From Deltaproteobacteria bacterium (GTDB taxonomy: Bacteria > Desulfobacterota > Binatia > UBA9968): a DNA stretch of 54,935 bases. Positions 39,495 through 47,607 of this stretch are shown piece after piece. The stretch lies in contig SHYW01000018.1 in assembly GCA_009692615.1 (NCBI GenBank), positions 1-54,935 of the forward strand, in the 5' to 3' direction. The notes below the pieces were generated by a model. It was not told the origin of the DNA. It saw only the letters and a list, made by a program, of their open reading frames with translations, and did not search any database. Positions within the stretch are counted from its first letter, which is position 1, and each line of letters opens with the position of its first letter. The position numbers were made by a program, and so were the translations under genes.

Positions 39495-40538
39495 TCACAA
39501 CGAAAACAGTTCCTTGGCATTTTTGTAGAGAATCTTCTCTTTGGCCTCGGTCGACAATATTTTGTGGCCGCGCAGATCGTTTAGATTGTGCGGGAACTCG
39601 TTGTCCCAGTGGGGAATGTCCGAAGCGTAAAGAAAATGCTCGGCGCCGACGTAGTCCACCGTGTGCACCAGCTGCGACTCGCCGGGCTCGACGCTGAAAT
39701 ACATTTTCGCCCCGCGCACCAAGTCGCTCGGTTTCTTTTTCAGCAGCGGCATTTCCATCGCGCCGCGTTTTTCCCAGTGCTCGTCGAGGCGATCGAGATA
39801 ATACGGCAACCACGTCGCGCCGATTTCGAGAAACGCCAATTTTAATTTAGGAAAGCGCACCGGCAAGCCTTGGCAAACCATGCTGGTAAATTGCAGCATG
39901 ATGCCGACGGGGAATGCGTAGGAGTGAACCTCGGAGAAAGTCGACAACCCCGAAGTGCCAAGCTCCCGCGAAGTGTTGCGCGTGCCGTGGATGCCGAGCA
40001 CCGCACCCAAACGTTCGGCCTCCTCGTAAATCGGATCGTAAAACGGATCGCCCAAAGCGAACGGCAAACCGGTCGGCAAAATTTCGAAACCTTTCAAGCC
40101 CAACTCGGTGACCGCCCGGCGCAACTCTTCCGCCGCCGCTTTCGGCGCGCGCATCGGCAGACAGCCGACGCAGAACAAACGATTGGACCGCGCGTTGTAC
40201 TCCTTGGCGAACTGCGTGTTGGCCGCGCGCGCTACGGCGATTTGATACGGCACTTCCTGATTCTTGGCGATGTTGCCTGAGCCGGTGGGAAAGCAGATCG
40301 CTTTCTCGATGTCGTGCTCGTCCATAATCTTGTGCCAGTTGTCGACCTGCTGCGCGGCGCTCAATCCTTTCCAGTTCCGCGCCATCTCGAAGCCATCCAT
40401 CATGTCGTTGTCCCAAGGCTGATCGCCGGGCCATAAACTGGTTGGCCGCTTGGTCCATGGATCTTCGAGATATTTGCGGATGTCGGATTGCCGTTCGAGG
40501 ATATGACCGTCGGTATCGATGACGGGGAAGTTAGACAT
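39495..40538 (-). CDS. Amidohydrolase_2-family hydrolase/decarboxylase
   Basis: 347 residues, AAGGAG before the ATG. 'IDTDGHILER' (D7/D9, H11), 'VLGIHGTRN' (metal His) and 'FLYASDIPHWDNE' (catalytic Asp). Same architecture as the 33561-34634 product. It heads the minus-strand run amidohydrolase, binding protein, binding protein, again pairing a periplasmic capture protein with a hydrolase. Substrate not assignable. Confidence 0.87.
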   Translation of the reverse strand: MSNFPVIDTDGHILERQSDIRKYLEDPWTKRPTSLWPGDQPWDNDMMDGFEMARNWKGLSAAQQVDNWHKIMDEHDIEKAICFPTGSGNIAKNQEVPYQIAVARAANTQFAKEYNARSNRLFCVGCLPMRAPKAAAEELRRAVTELGLKGFEILPTGLPFALGDPFYDPIYEEAERLGAVLGIHGTRNTSRELGTSGLSTFSEVHSYAFPVGIMLQFTSMVCQGLPVRFPKLKLAFLEIGATWLPYYLDRLDEHWEKRGAMEMPLLKKKPSDLVRGAKMYFSVEPGESQLVHTVDYVGAEHFLYASDIPHWDNEFPHNLNDLRGHKILSTEAKEKILYKNAKELFSL

Positions 40539-40620
40539 GGGATGGACTCCTTTGTGAATTGAGATGTCATTCTTCTAGTCCTGTGCGAAGGCCACTGTCA
40601 ATGCGGAAGTGGACGAAGAA

Positions 40621-40713
40621 TTGGAGTGGTGGAGTATTGGGTTTCGGATTAGCAATTCGACTCTCGATTTTCTTTTACCCAGTACTCCATCACTCCAATA
40701 CTCCATTACTCCA
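40621..40713. repeat. Dispersed repeat, ACTCCATCACTCCA type
   Basis: TTGGAGTGGTGGAGTATTGG on the left and CCAGTACTCCATCACTCCA, ATACTCCATTACTCCA on the right, with a 40-base loop. Second copy of the 6234-6306 repeat; it fills the gap between the amidohydrolase and RmlD-type genes. Confidence 0.75.
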
Positions 40714-40714
40714 A

Positions 40715-41566
40715 CTATCCCCTGGCATACGCCGCGAGCGCGGCGCGCCAGTCGCGCATCGGCGCCAAGCCGATCTGTTCCGACAACAAGCAGCGTAGCG
40801 GCGTGTAGCGCGGCCGTTCCGCAATCCGCTTCATATCGCGTTCGTGGGTGATTTCGATCAACGGCGCAAGCTGCGCCGTGGTCAATCCTTGCAACCGGCC
40901 CGCTTCGAGGGCGAATTCATAGTAGGAGCAGACGCCGCCATTGACGACATGATATGTGCCATGCCGACCAGCGGCGCGGATCGCCATCACCCGCTCGATC
41001 AGGTCATTCACGTAGGTCGTGCTCGACCAGATATCGTCGATGGCGCGAACTTTTTTGCCGGCACGCAAATCGCTGTGCGCGGCGCAGAGAAAACTATTTT
41101 TGCCGCTGCCGTATACCCATGACGTGCGAACGATGTAACTGCGCCGGCAAGCGTCGCGCACGGCTTGTTCGCCGGCGACTTTGGTTCTGCCGTAATTGTT
41201 AACCGGGCGAGGCTCGTCTTCAGTGGTATAAGGCCTGCGACCGATGGGTTCGCCTTCGAATGCATACTGCGTGCTGAAGTGCACGATCTCCGCGCCAACC
41301 TCGTTCGCGGCTTGAGCGAGATAGCGCGGCCCATCGACATTAACCACGTGAGCTTTGACCGGATCATGTTCCGATTCGTCGACCTGAAGCACCGCGCAGT
41401 TGATAATGACCGCGGGCTTCGCCTGCACGACACGATCTCGCACGGCAGTAGCGTCGGTAATATCGAGATCTCTACGTTTCAGCGCCACCACTTCATGTTC
41501 ATGTGCCAAGCGCCGCGCCAGATGAGCGCCAACCAACCCCGCCGCGCCGGTAATCAAGATTTTCAT
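40715..41566 (-). CDS. RmlD-type NAD-dependent sugar-nucleotide reductase (dTDP-4-dehydrorhamnose reductase family)
   Basis: 283 residues. Rossmann 'ILITGAAGLVGAHLARRLAHEHEVVALKRRDLDITD', 'STQYAFEG' with S98/T99, and the YxxxK pair in 'VNNYGRTKVAGEQAV' (Y125, K129). The pattern is that of RmlD, which reduces dTDP-4-dehydro-L-rhamnose to dTDP-L-rhamnose. No other rhamnose genes (rmlA, B, C) are in the window, so another SDR substrate is possible. It ends inside repeat DNA at 40715. Confidence 0.8.
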   Translation of the reverse strand: MKILITGAAGLVGAHLARRLAHEHEVVALKRRDLDITDATAVRDRVVQAKPAVIINCAVLQVDESEHDPVKAHVVNVDGPRYLAQAANEVGAEIVHFSTQYAFEGEPIGRRPYTTEDEPRPVNNYGRTKVAGEQAVRDACRRSYIVRTSWVYGSGKNSFLCAAHSDLRAGKKVRAIDDIWSSTTYVNDLIERVMAIRAAGRHGTYHVVNGGVCSYYEFALEAGRLQGLTTAQLAPLIEITHERDMKRIAERPRYTPLRCLLSEQIGLAPMRDWRAALAAYARG

Positions 41567-41610
41567 CGCTCCCGACTGTAAAACGAGTTGCGCCAGTCAG
41601 CAAGCGAAGA

Positions 41611-41631
41611 GGGCGGGTTTCAAACCCGCCC
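41611..41631. repeat. Perfect palindrome GGGCGGGTTT/AAACCCGCCC
   Basis: Identical over 21 bases to 30239-30259. It is followed by CCTAC and then at 41647-41728 by TTCTTTACGTTCTTTGCGGC and CTCTGTGCCCTCTGTGGTGAA tracts of two other repeat families. Together they fill the 196-base gap before the esterase gene. Confidence 0.75.
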
Positions 41632-41762
41632 CTACCAATCCGAATCCTTCTTTACGTTCTTTGCGGCTAATACTCCGAATCCGAATCTACTACTCTGTGG
41701 TCTCTGTGCCCTCTGTGGTGAATTCCTATCTTCGATCACAGCGAGAAGCGCGCGAAGAAATT

Positions 41763-42677
41763 CTACATCTCTTGGTTGGCGTTGATGATGTCGGTGGACG
41801 GACCGAGGATTGTCTCTAGGACTTTTTGTTTGCCGCCGGGCCAGACATGGCCGGCGCCGGTGAGTTTCCACAGCACGACCTCGGCGCCGTCGCGGCAACT
41901 TGAATAAATATATTTCGTCGCCGTGTGGCCGCGCCCGTCGCGCCGTTCCGCGATGGTGGGTTCGGCGGCGCAACCGTTGTGCTTGACCCAGTTGGCAATC
42001 ATCTGATCGATGTTGGGATGAAACACCTGGCTCTTGGTCATGGGAAACGGCGGACCGAGACCGCCGCCGTAAAGTGCGCGCGGATCGTCGATGCTGTGGA
42101 TATGCAGGACCGGTACCGCCCGCGAAGATTTTATCGTCGGCAACACCATGCCGCCGGCCACCGGCGCCACCGCGGTGATAATATCGCTAGCCTGCGCCGC
42201 CAGTCGGTGCGCCATCATGCCGCCATTCGACATGCCAGTCGCAAAGATGCGGCGCCGATCGATGGGCAACTTTTGCGACAGTTCTAAAATCAGCGCGCGC
42301 ACAAAACCGACGTCGTCGATCTTGTTCAGTACCGCGTAGGCGCAGCAAGTGCCAGCGTTCCAAGTCAGTAAGCGATTGCCGAAACGGCCGCTGCCGTTGG
42401 GATAGACGGCGATAAAGTTTTCCCGATCGGCGAGCCGATCCATTAAAGAGTACTGCTGTTCGTTGGCGCCATGGCCGCCACCGCCGTGGAAATTGAGAAC
42501 AACTGGAAGCGTCGGCTTATCGCCCGCGCGCGCTGGCACATGGACGATAGCGCTACGCTCGCGCCCAGCGTGCGTGAAATTAACTTGATGATCGCCCGGC
42601 GCGAACGCCGCAGTGGCGTTGTTGGTGCACAGCGAAAAAAATACCAGCGGCATCAATATGCGTGAGGTGATCTTCAT
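41763..42677 (-). CDS. PHB-depolymerase-like / feruloyl-type secreted esterase
   Basis: 304 residues from MKITSR with a signal peptide to about residue 24 (ending ATA/AF); a longer frame upstream is open but would bury it. Alpha/beta hydrolase: 'VVLNFHGGGGHGANEQ' (oxyanion loop), nucleophile S150 in 'ATGMSNGGMM', acidic D197/D198 in 'IHSIDDPR', His277 in 'GAGHVWPGG'. This matches the poly(3-hydroxybutyrate) depolymerase/LpqC family that also holds feruloyl and acetylxylan esterases. Probably exported and acting on an ester polymer or plant ester. Confidence 0.85.
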   Translation of the reverse strand: MKITSRILMPLVFFSLCTNNATAAFAPGDHQVNFTHAGRERSAIVHVPARAGDKPTLPVVLNFHGGGGHGANEQQYSLMDRLADRENFIAVYPNGSGRFGNRLLTWNAGTCCAYAVLNKIDDVGFVRALILELSQKLPIDRRRIFATGMSNGGMMAHRLAAQASDIITAVAPVAGGMVLPTIKSSRAVPVLHIHSIDDPRALYGGGLGPPFPMTKSQVFHPNIDQMIANWVKHNGCAAEPTIAERRDGRGHTATKYIYSSCRDGAEVVLWKLTGAGHVWPGGKQKVLETILGPSTDIINANQEM

Positions 42678-42749
42678 GTACAGCCACGCCGAGCAAACAA
42701 ATTCGGGGAGCATTGCTCCCCGAATCATGCGAAGTTATTGATGGAGCGT

Positions 42750-43112
42750 TTAGTATTCGCGCCGCTGTCTCAACTGCTCCAGATCGCGCCGCTGTTGCAG
42801 AAGCTCCTGATTGTTCTGGTTGATCTGGCGATCCTGGTCGTAGGCCTGATTGTCTCGCCCCTGCAACTGGTCACCGATCAATGCGCCGGCGCCCAAACCG
42901 AGCGCTCCGCCGATGGCCGCGCCCAAGGCGGGATGTTTCACCGCCGAACCGATTAACCCGCCGACGCTGGCGCCGCCCAACGCACCGATGCCCGCGCCTT
43001 TTTCCCGGCTGGTTAAATTGCCGCCGGCACAGCCGACGAACAGTGACGCGGTAAGCGCCGCGCTCACCACCATCACGGAAAAACTTTTCTTGCTCTGCGA
43101 AAAATGGTTCAT
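42750..43112 (-). CDS. Glycine-zipper lipoprotein
   Basis: 120 residues. Lipobox LFVGC with Cys28 after a hydrophobic signal. Residues 38-85 form a glycine zipper ('GAGIGALGGASVGGLIGSA' and 'GAAIGGALGLGAGALIGDQ'), able to span or line a membrane. The C-terminal 'NQNNQELLQQRRDLEQLRQRREY' is Gln/Arg-rich and coiled-coil-like. AGGAGAG lies upstream of the ATG. It is probably an outer-membrane lipoprotein of the envelope-stress or OsmB/YMGG type. It is downstream of the M48 protease gene on the same strand. Confidence 0.85.
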   Translation of the reverse strand: MNHFSQSKKSFSVMVVSAALTASLFVGCAGGNLTSREKGAGIGALGGASVGGLIGSAVKHPALGAAIGGALGLGAGALIGDQLQGRDNQAYDQDRQINQNNQELLQQRRDLEQLRQRREY

Positions 43113-43212
43113 GGCATTTGCTCTCCTTAGAACCTTTAGACGCGCGACGAGTGAGATTGTTTACGAGAAAAAAGCATTACCGCGAAGCGGATACCCGAAG
43201 ACGATCACGTCA

Positions 43213-43980
43213 TCAGCGCATGCGCTGAATCGTCGCGATTCGATCATCCAGTGCCGGATGGGTCGAAAGAATCCCGCCGCCCGCGCCGCTGCCGGCGCTG
43301 CGGCGAATCCAGGTAAGCGAGTTGAGCATGGTCTCTTTGGAATAACCGGCGCGGCGCAAGATCTCGACACCATGTTCGTCGGCTTCATATTCTTCGCTGC
43401 GGCTGTAGCCGCGCGCGACCAATTCGCCGGCGATGGGCGCCAGCGCGCCGGCAGCCGGGAACAAGGACTGGAGTCCGGCGGAAAGAATGTTGAGACCGGC
43501 ACCCACGGTTTGCGCTTTGGCGACGTGACCGAGATCTTCATGCGCTAGTTCGTGCGCCAATACGCCGCGCAGTTGATCTTCGTCGGCGCGCCGCAGCAAA
43601 CCGGCGGTGACGTAGAACTGGCAATTGCCGGCGTTGGCGGCATTGATTTCAGTTTGGTTGAGTACGCCGATGCGCACTTGCTCGGCGCGGCAAGGATGAT
43701 TCATCGCTTGGATCAACGGCAGCATCACCCGGCGTAAACGCTCCGCGTCAAACGAATCGCCGCGACTCGTGGCATTGCTCGGCGGCGGCGAGTAACTGTC
43801 GCGGCTCGGCCGCCGGCTCGGCGCAGGCGCCGGCGTTAGCGCTAAGCAAGCGGAAAGCGACATAACAGCGAGCGCAGAAGCGCTAAACGTAGTTGTCAGT
43901 TCCCAGTTTTTAGTTGCCAGTTTTCTGGCAACTGAAAACTGCCAACTAGAAACTAACAACTTTCTCACTCCCTGTTCCAT
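43213..43980 (-). CDS. M48-family metalloprotease, lipoprotein, with repeat-derived N-terminus
   Basis: 255 residues. Zinc motif HELAHEDLGH (HExxH at 143-147), later 'SEEYEADEHGVEI' with the third ligand Glu, and the 'STHPALDDRI' motif: a periplasmic Oma1/BepA-like protease. A lipobox-like LSAC (Cys45) follows a modest hydrophobic stretch. Bases 43887-43961, coding about residues 7-31, are a palindromic dispersed repeat (TTGTCAGTTCCCAGTTTTTA / GAAAACTGCCAACTAGAAAC), so the n-region seems to have been replaced by repeat sequence. Whether the export signal still works is uncertain. The DUF3108 gene precedes it by 18 bases. Confidence 0.82.
   Translation of the reverse strand: MEQGVRKLLVSSWQFSVARKLATKNWELTTTFSASALAVMSLSACLALTPAPAPSRRPSRDSYSPPPSNATSRGDSFDAERLRRVMLPLIQAMNHPCRAEQVRIGVLNQTEINAANAGNCQFYVTAGLLRRADEDQLRGVLAHELAHEDLGHVAKAQTVGAGLNILSAGLQSLFPAAGALAPIAGELVARGYSRSEEYEADEHGVEILRRAGYSKETMLNSLTWIRRSAGSGAGGGILSTHPALDDRIATIQRMR
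43887..43961. repeat. Palindromic repeat, GTTGCCAGTTTTC/GGCAACTGAAAAC type
   Basis: Left units GTTGTCAGTTCCCAGTTTTT and AGTTGCCAGTTTTC; right units TGGCAACTGAAAACTGCCAA and CTAGAAACTAACAAC. It is an imperfect palindrome centred near 43925 that lies inside the reading frame of the M48 protease. Confidence 0.75.
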
Positions 43981-43998
43981 ACCGTAGCCTGCGAAACC

Positions 43999-44865
43999 TT
44001 ACGACGCCGGCCGCTTACCATCCGCCGCGGTGGTCGACTCGGCGCCGCGTTTTTCCTCGATCAAATCCAAATAGACTGTGCCGAAAACGATCTTGCTGCT
44101 AAGTTTCACCGGCAAGCGCCGTTCGTCCGCAGAAATCCAGATCACCGCTTCGTTCAAGCGTCCGGCGTAACCTTTCTTGGTCGTGTTCTGGACCCGCGGC
44201 AGGATGCGAAACGCCTCGATCGACTTGCCCGACTCCAACTCGACCATTTCCTTTTTCTCGATGAACAGTTCGAGCAAATAGCGGTAGCGTCCGCCGAACA
44301 GTTTGAAGTACAGCCGATCGCCGACTTTGAAATCGATGCTGCGCGCCAGATAAATCGCCGAAATCGGATCGAGGGTATTGTTGGATTCGAACCGATAGTC
44401 CCGGGTGCGGTGGCCAACCTGCGTGCGATAAACCTTCCACTGCTTGGTGCCCGCATCGTACTTGGCATCGGTGTCGATCACCCGCGAGTTCTCCCGCTGG
44501 CTAAAATTGTAATGCACCGGCTCCAGGTTTTTGGCGTCGAAGGTCGACAGGATTACGTCGCGCATTTTCCAGATCAAGTCGAGGGCGCGCGAGGTTTTGG
44601 CGTCCACCCGCACGTTAATCACTTTCTTGCCATCGACCACCGTCTGGGTCGTCTGAACCTCAGCGATCGCCACCGAGAACATGCCGTTCCAAGTCGCGCG
44701 ATAAACTTCCTTCTTGCCCCTTTCGGAAGGCAAAGTATGCGGTTGATAAACCGGCACCGCCTCTAATTTCATCATCAGCGCTTGCGGCGCTTGCGCGGCG
44801 CGGATCGGCAGCGCGCTGAGAAATGCACACAGGACGGTTATGAGTATCGCTTTGGTTCGGATCAT
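43999..44865 (-). CDS. DUF3108-domain periplasmic protein
   Basis: 288 residues with a signal peptide to about residue 23 (ending IRA/AQ). 'ATWNGMFSVAIAEVQTTQTVVDGKKVINVRVDAKTSRALDLIWKMRDVILSTFDAKNLEPVHYNFSQREN' and 'IYLARSIDFKVGDRLYFKLFGGRYRYLLEL' are typical of the DUF3108 family, beta-rich envelope proteins of unknown role. It is the first gene of the minus-strand set DUF3108, M48 protease, glycine-zipper protein, esterase. The context suggests cell-envelope maintenance. Confidence 0.85.
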   Translation of the reverse strand: MIRTKAILITVLCAFLSALPIRAAQAPQALMMKLEAVPVYQPHTLPSERGKKEVYRATWNGMFSVAIAEVQTTQTVVDGKKVINVRVDAKTSRALDLIWKMRDVILSTFDAKNLEPVHYNFSQRENSRVIDTDAKYDAGTKQWKVYRTQVGHRTRDYRFESNNTLDPISAIYLARSIDFKVGDRLYFKLFGGRYRYLLELFIEKKEMVELESGKSIEAFRILPRVQNTTKKGYAGRLNEAVIWISADERRLPVKLSSKIVFGTVYLDLIEEKRGAESTTAADGKRPAS

Positions 44866-45020
44866 GTCACACTATTAGACGCGCGAGTTGGCCAAACGTT
44901 TAAGTTTCCTAACATAAAAGTCGCGCCCTGAATACGGCTCTTTTGCGATAGCCACAACACAGAGCTAAGTCAGCCATATAATTGCAGTCACCCGTGCTTT
45001 TGGTTAGTATTGACCTGCCA

Positions 45021-46196
45021 ATGAACTTCGCAATGATAGTCCAGCAAGTTAACCGCAGTCCTTACATTGCGCAGTTTCTCGTAGCCATCGTTTTTCTGGG
45101 TTTAGCAAGCGTCGCGGTCGGGCAAGACGTAAAAACTTTCCCGGCCGCGATGCCATCGGCGCAGGCTCTCAAATCCTGCATGGAGAGCCGCAACGGCGCC
45201 GAGTGCATGGACCAACTGTTTCGCGTCGCGCTTAAACAGCACTCGACCAAAGAAATCTTGCAACGGTTACAAAGCTATCAAGACAATGACCCGGAAATTC
45301 GCCGCGATTGTCATCCCATCGTCCATGCCATCGGCCGGGAAACCTACCGCATTAAAGGTACGATCCACGACTCCTTCGACGCCTGCGACCAAACCTGCCA
45401 TTCGGGTTGCTACCATGGCTCGGTGGAGCGCTTTTTGCGGGGCGAAAATATTTACGCCGAGATTAACAAGCATCCCGGCACCAACGAACTCAAACAAAAA
45501 GCCGCCATCGCCTGCGATCCAAAAGTCGTCGCGCGCTTCCGCTTCCAATGCTTGCATGGCCTCGGCCACGCGCTGCTGTATTTTTCGAGTTACAAGCTGA
45601 TGCCTTCTTTGGAAATCTGCGACGTGCTGCCCGAGGACTGAGGCCGCTCGTCATGCTACGGCGGCGTGTTCATGGAAAATGTTTTCAACGCCACACCGGA
45701 GACCCGCGATTTGAGCCCCACCGACCCGCACTATCCGTGCAACAAGCTCGATAAAAAATACCGAGCAGATTGCTACGTCATGCAGACTTCGCGCATGACC
45801 GAGATGGGACTCAGCACCGAAAGTTTATTTCAGGAATGCGCCAAAGCCGGCGAGTTTCAAATCCGCTGCGCCACCTCCATCGGCCGCGACTTGTCCAACG
45901 ATGTCCGTCTCGGCAACCATCAACCGACGGCGCAAAAATGCCAACTCGCCACGGGCGATGCGCGCCTCGCCTGCGTGCGCGGCGTGATTTACGCGCTCAT
46001 CGATAACACCTGGGACGGCCGCTACGCCCTGCCCTTTTGCGCCGCCCTGAGCCAAGACAGCGATCAATCCGCCTGCTACCGCGACAGCGTCAGTTATCTC
46101 AAAGAGACCTTTGAAAAATCCACCGCCGACATCGCCAAGGAATGTGTGATCCACGTCGGTCAATCCAAACGTTGCAGCGAACTCGCGGCGCGCTAA
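45021..46196 (+). pseudogene. Cys/His-rich secreted protein interrupted by an in-frame TGA
   Basis: One reading frame from ATG 45021 to the TAA ending at 46196 (390 sense codons), broken only by TGA at 45639-45641 (codon 207): '...MPSLEICDVLPED' stop 'GRSSCYGGVFMENVFN...'. Hydrophobic N-terminal segment 'IAQFLVAIVFLGLASVAVGQ' suggests export. Repeated motifs C-H-P-I-V-H-A, C-H-S-G-C-Y-H-G, C-L-H-G-L-G-H-A and C-Y-G-G-V-F-M-E-N point to a disulfide-rich or metal/heme-binding protein built of repeats. I recognise it only as a family of hypothetical proteins. The stop probably replaces Trp (TGG to TGA). A second ORF could restart at GTG 45666 or ATG 45672. Confidence 0.75.
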
Positions 46197-46217
46197 ACCG
46201 CGCCGGGACAATTATTT

Positions 46218-46247
46218 TGGAATCTGTAATGTGGAATTTGGAATCGC
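46218..46247. repeat. Dispersed repeat, GAATCTGTAATNTGGAATTTGG type
   Basis: TGGAATCTGTAATGTGGAAT then TTGGAATCGC; second copy of the 28061-28098 repeat, upstream of the response-regulator gene. Confidence 0.65.
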
Positions 46248-46327
46248 ATCAGCACTCTTGCGCGTCCTCTGAGTAAGTGAAAGAGTAGCCGCGCAATCCT
46301 CTCCAGTCGCCCGGCACTTGTGAAATT

Positions 46328-46726
46328 ATGGAAGCTCCGCTGTTAATGATCATCGACGACGAATTTGGCGTGCGCGAGTCGCTCAAGATGGTCTTCGGCA
46401 AACAATATCGCGTGCTCGAAGCCGACTCCGTCGACGTCGCCCTGCCGATCGTTCAAGAAACCCGCCCCCAAGTAATTTTACTCGACGTTATGATGCCCAA
46501 GACCGACGGCTTCGAGATGCTTCAGCGGCTAAAAGAGATCGACGCGGGCTGTGAAGTCATCATGTTGACCGGCGTCAATTCGCAGCAGCTGGCGGAAAAA
46601 GCCAAAGACTTCGGCGCCTGCGATTTTGTCGGCAAACCTTTTGACATCGTCGAGATCCGCAACAAAGTCGCCCAAGCCTTCGAACGCATCGCGCAAAAAA
46701 ATCCGCCGCCGCCACTGCAAAGTTAA
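46328..46726 (+). CDS. Stand-alone response-regulator receiver protein
   Basis: 132 residues, one CheY-like receiver domain. Acid pocket D10/D11 ('LMIIDDEFGVRESL'), phospho-acceptor D53 ('VILLDVMMPKTDG'), T81 ('VIMLTG') and K103 ('FVGKPFD'). There is no output domain, only a short Pro-rich tail. It relays phosphate from a histidine kinase that is not encoded here. It is followed 24 bases on by a lipoprotein methyltransferase gene. Confidence 0.92.
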   Translation: MEAPLLMIIDDEFGVRESLKMVFGKQYRVLEADSVDVALPIVQETRPQVILLDVMMPKTDGFEMLQRLKEIDAGCEVIMLTGVNSQQLAEKAKDFGACDFVGKPFDIVEIRNKVAQAFERIAQKNPPPPLQS

Positions 46727-46750
46727 GCGCAGCACCGACGCATCGAAGCG

Positions 46751-47377
46751 ATGGCCACAACCATTCAGCGCAAAACTCTTTACGTCATTGTTATCGCGTT
46801 GCTGCTCGCCGGCTGCGCCAGCCTCAAGCAGTGCGCCTACCGCGGCGTCAACCGCGATCAATGGCAGCAACCGGAAAAAGTCATCGCCGCGCTGCAAATT
46901 CGTCCCGGCGATCAAATCGCCGACCTGGGCGCCGGCGGCGGCTATTTCACATTCAAGCTGGCAAACGCAGCCGGACGCACTGGCAAAGTCTACGCCGTCG
47001 ATATCGATCGAGAGATGACCGACCTGATCGCCCAACAAGCGCAAAAAGACGCAGTTAAAAATGTCGCCACGATCGTCGCCAAAGACAGTGATCCCATGTT
47101 GCCGCAGTCCGGCGTCGATCTGGTCTTCACCAGCAACACCTATCACCACATCGGCGACCGCGTCGCCTATTTCGCCAACCTGCGCAAATATCTCCGTCCC
47201 GGCGGCAAAATCGCGATCATCGACTACGACCGGCGCGCCTGGATCGAAGGTTTGCTACGCCACTACACGCCGAGCGAGTTCATCAAACGGGAGATGGAAC
47301 AGGCGGGATACAAGTTGCAACAAGAATTTGATTTCCTCGACCGCCAATCGTTCCTGGTTTTCACCATTTCCAAATAA
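46751..47377 (+). CDS. Class I SAM-dependent methyltransferase-like lipoprotein
   Basis: 208 residues. The N-terminus 'LYVIVIALLLAGCASLK' is a lipoprotein signal with lipobox LAGC (Cys22). The rest is a Rossmann methyltransferase: motif I 'IADLGAGGGYFTFKLA' (56-71), 'VYAVDIDREM' (acidic end of strand 2), 'DLVFTSNTYHHIGD', 'LRPGGKIAIIDYDRRAW'. S-adenosylmethionine is not known to be available in the periplasm, so either the protein faces the cytoplasm as a membrane-anchored enzyme or it has another function. Substrate unknown. Confidence 0.82.
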   Translation: MATTIQRKTLYVIVIALLLAGCASLKQCAYRGVNRDQWQQPEKVIAALQIRPGDQIADLGAGGGYFTFKLANAAGRTGKVYAVDIDREMTDLIAQQAQKDAVKNVATIVAKDSDPMLPQSGVDLVFTSNTYHHIGDRVAYFANLRKYLRPGGKIAIIDYDRRAWIEGLLRHYTPSEFIKREMEQAGYKLQQEFDFLDRQSFLVFTISK

Positions 47378-47404
47378 ATCCGGCAACCGGAATCTCCTAC
47401 TTTT

Positions 47405-47490
47405 TCTTTGTGAGCTTTGCGTTCTTTGCGGTTAACATTTTCCGAATCCAAATCCTCATCCTCTGTGATCTCTGTGCCCTCTGTGGTTAA
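47405..47490. repeat. Two dispersed repeat tracts (TTTGCGGTTAA and CTCTGTGGTTAA types)
   Basis: CTTTGTGAGCTTTGCGTTCT then TTGCGGTTAA, and CTCTGTGATCTCTGTGCCCT then CTGTGGTTAA. Same pair of families, in the same order, as 41647-41728. They fill the gap before the helicase gene. Confidence 0.65.
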
Positions 47491-47607
47491 ATCCTTTCGC
47501 CGTTCCGGTAGCGGGTTAGACTTGGTCCATCACGGCACGCCGAATCTCCCTTCATCGCTTGCTCCACTGAGCAAAAATCGGTACTTTACCCTGCAACTGG
47601 AGCTTTC

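Noticed and set aside
45639-45641. Selenocysteine recoding at the TGA of the Cys-rich gene
   Set aside because: The downstream pairing is weak and lacks the usual apical loop; the site is more likely a former Trp codon. Kept only as an option in the finding.
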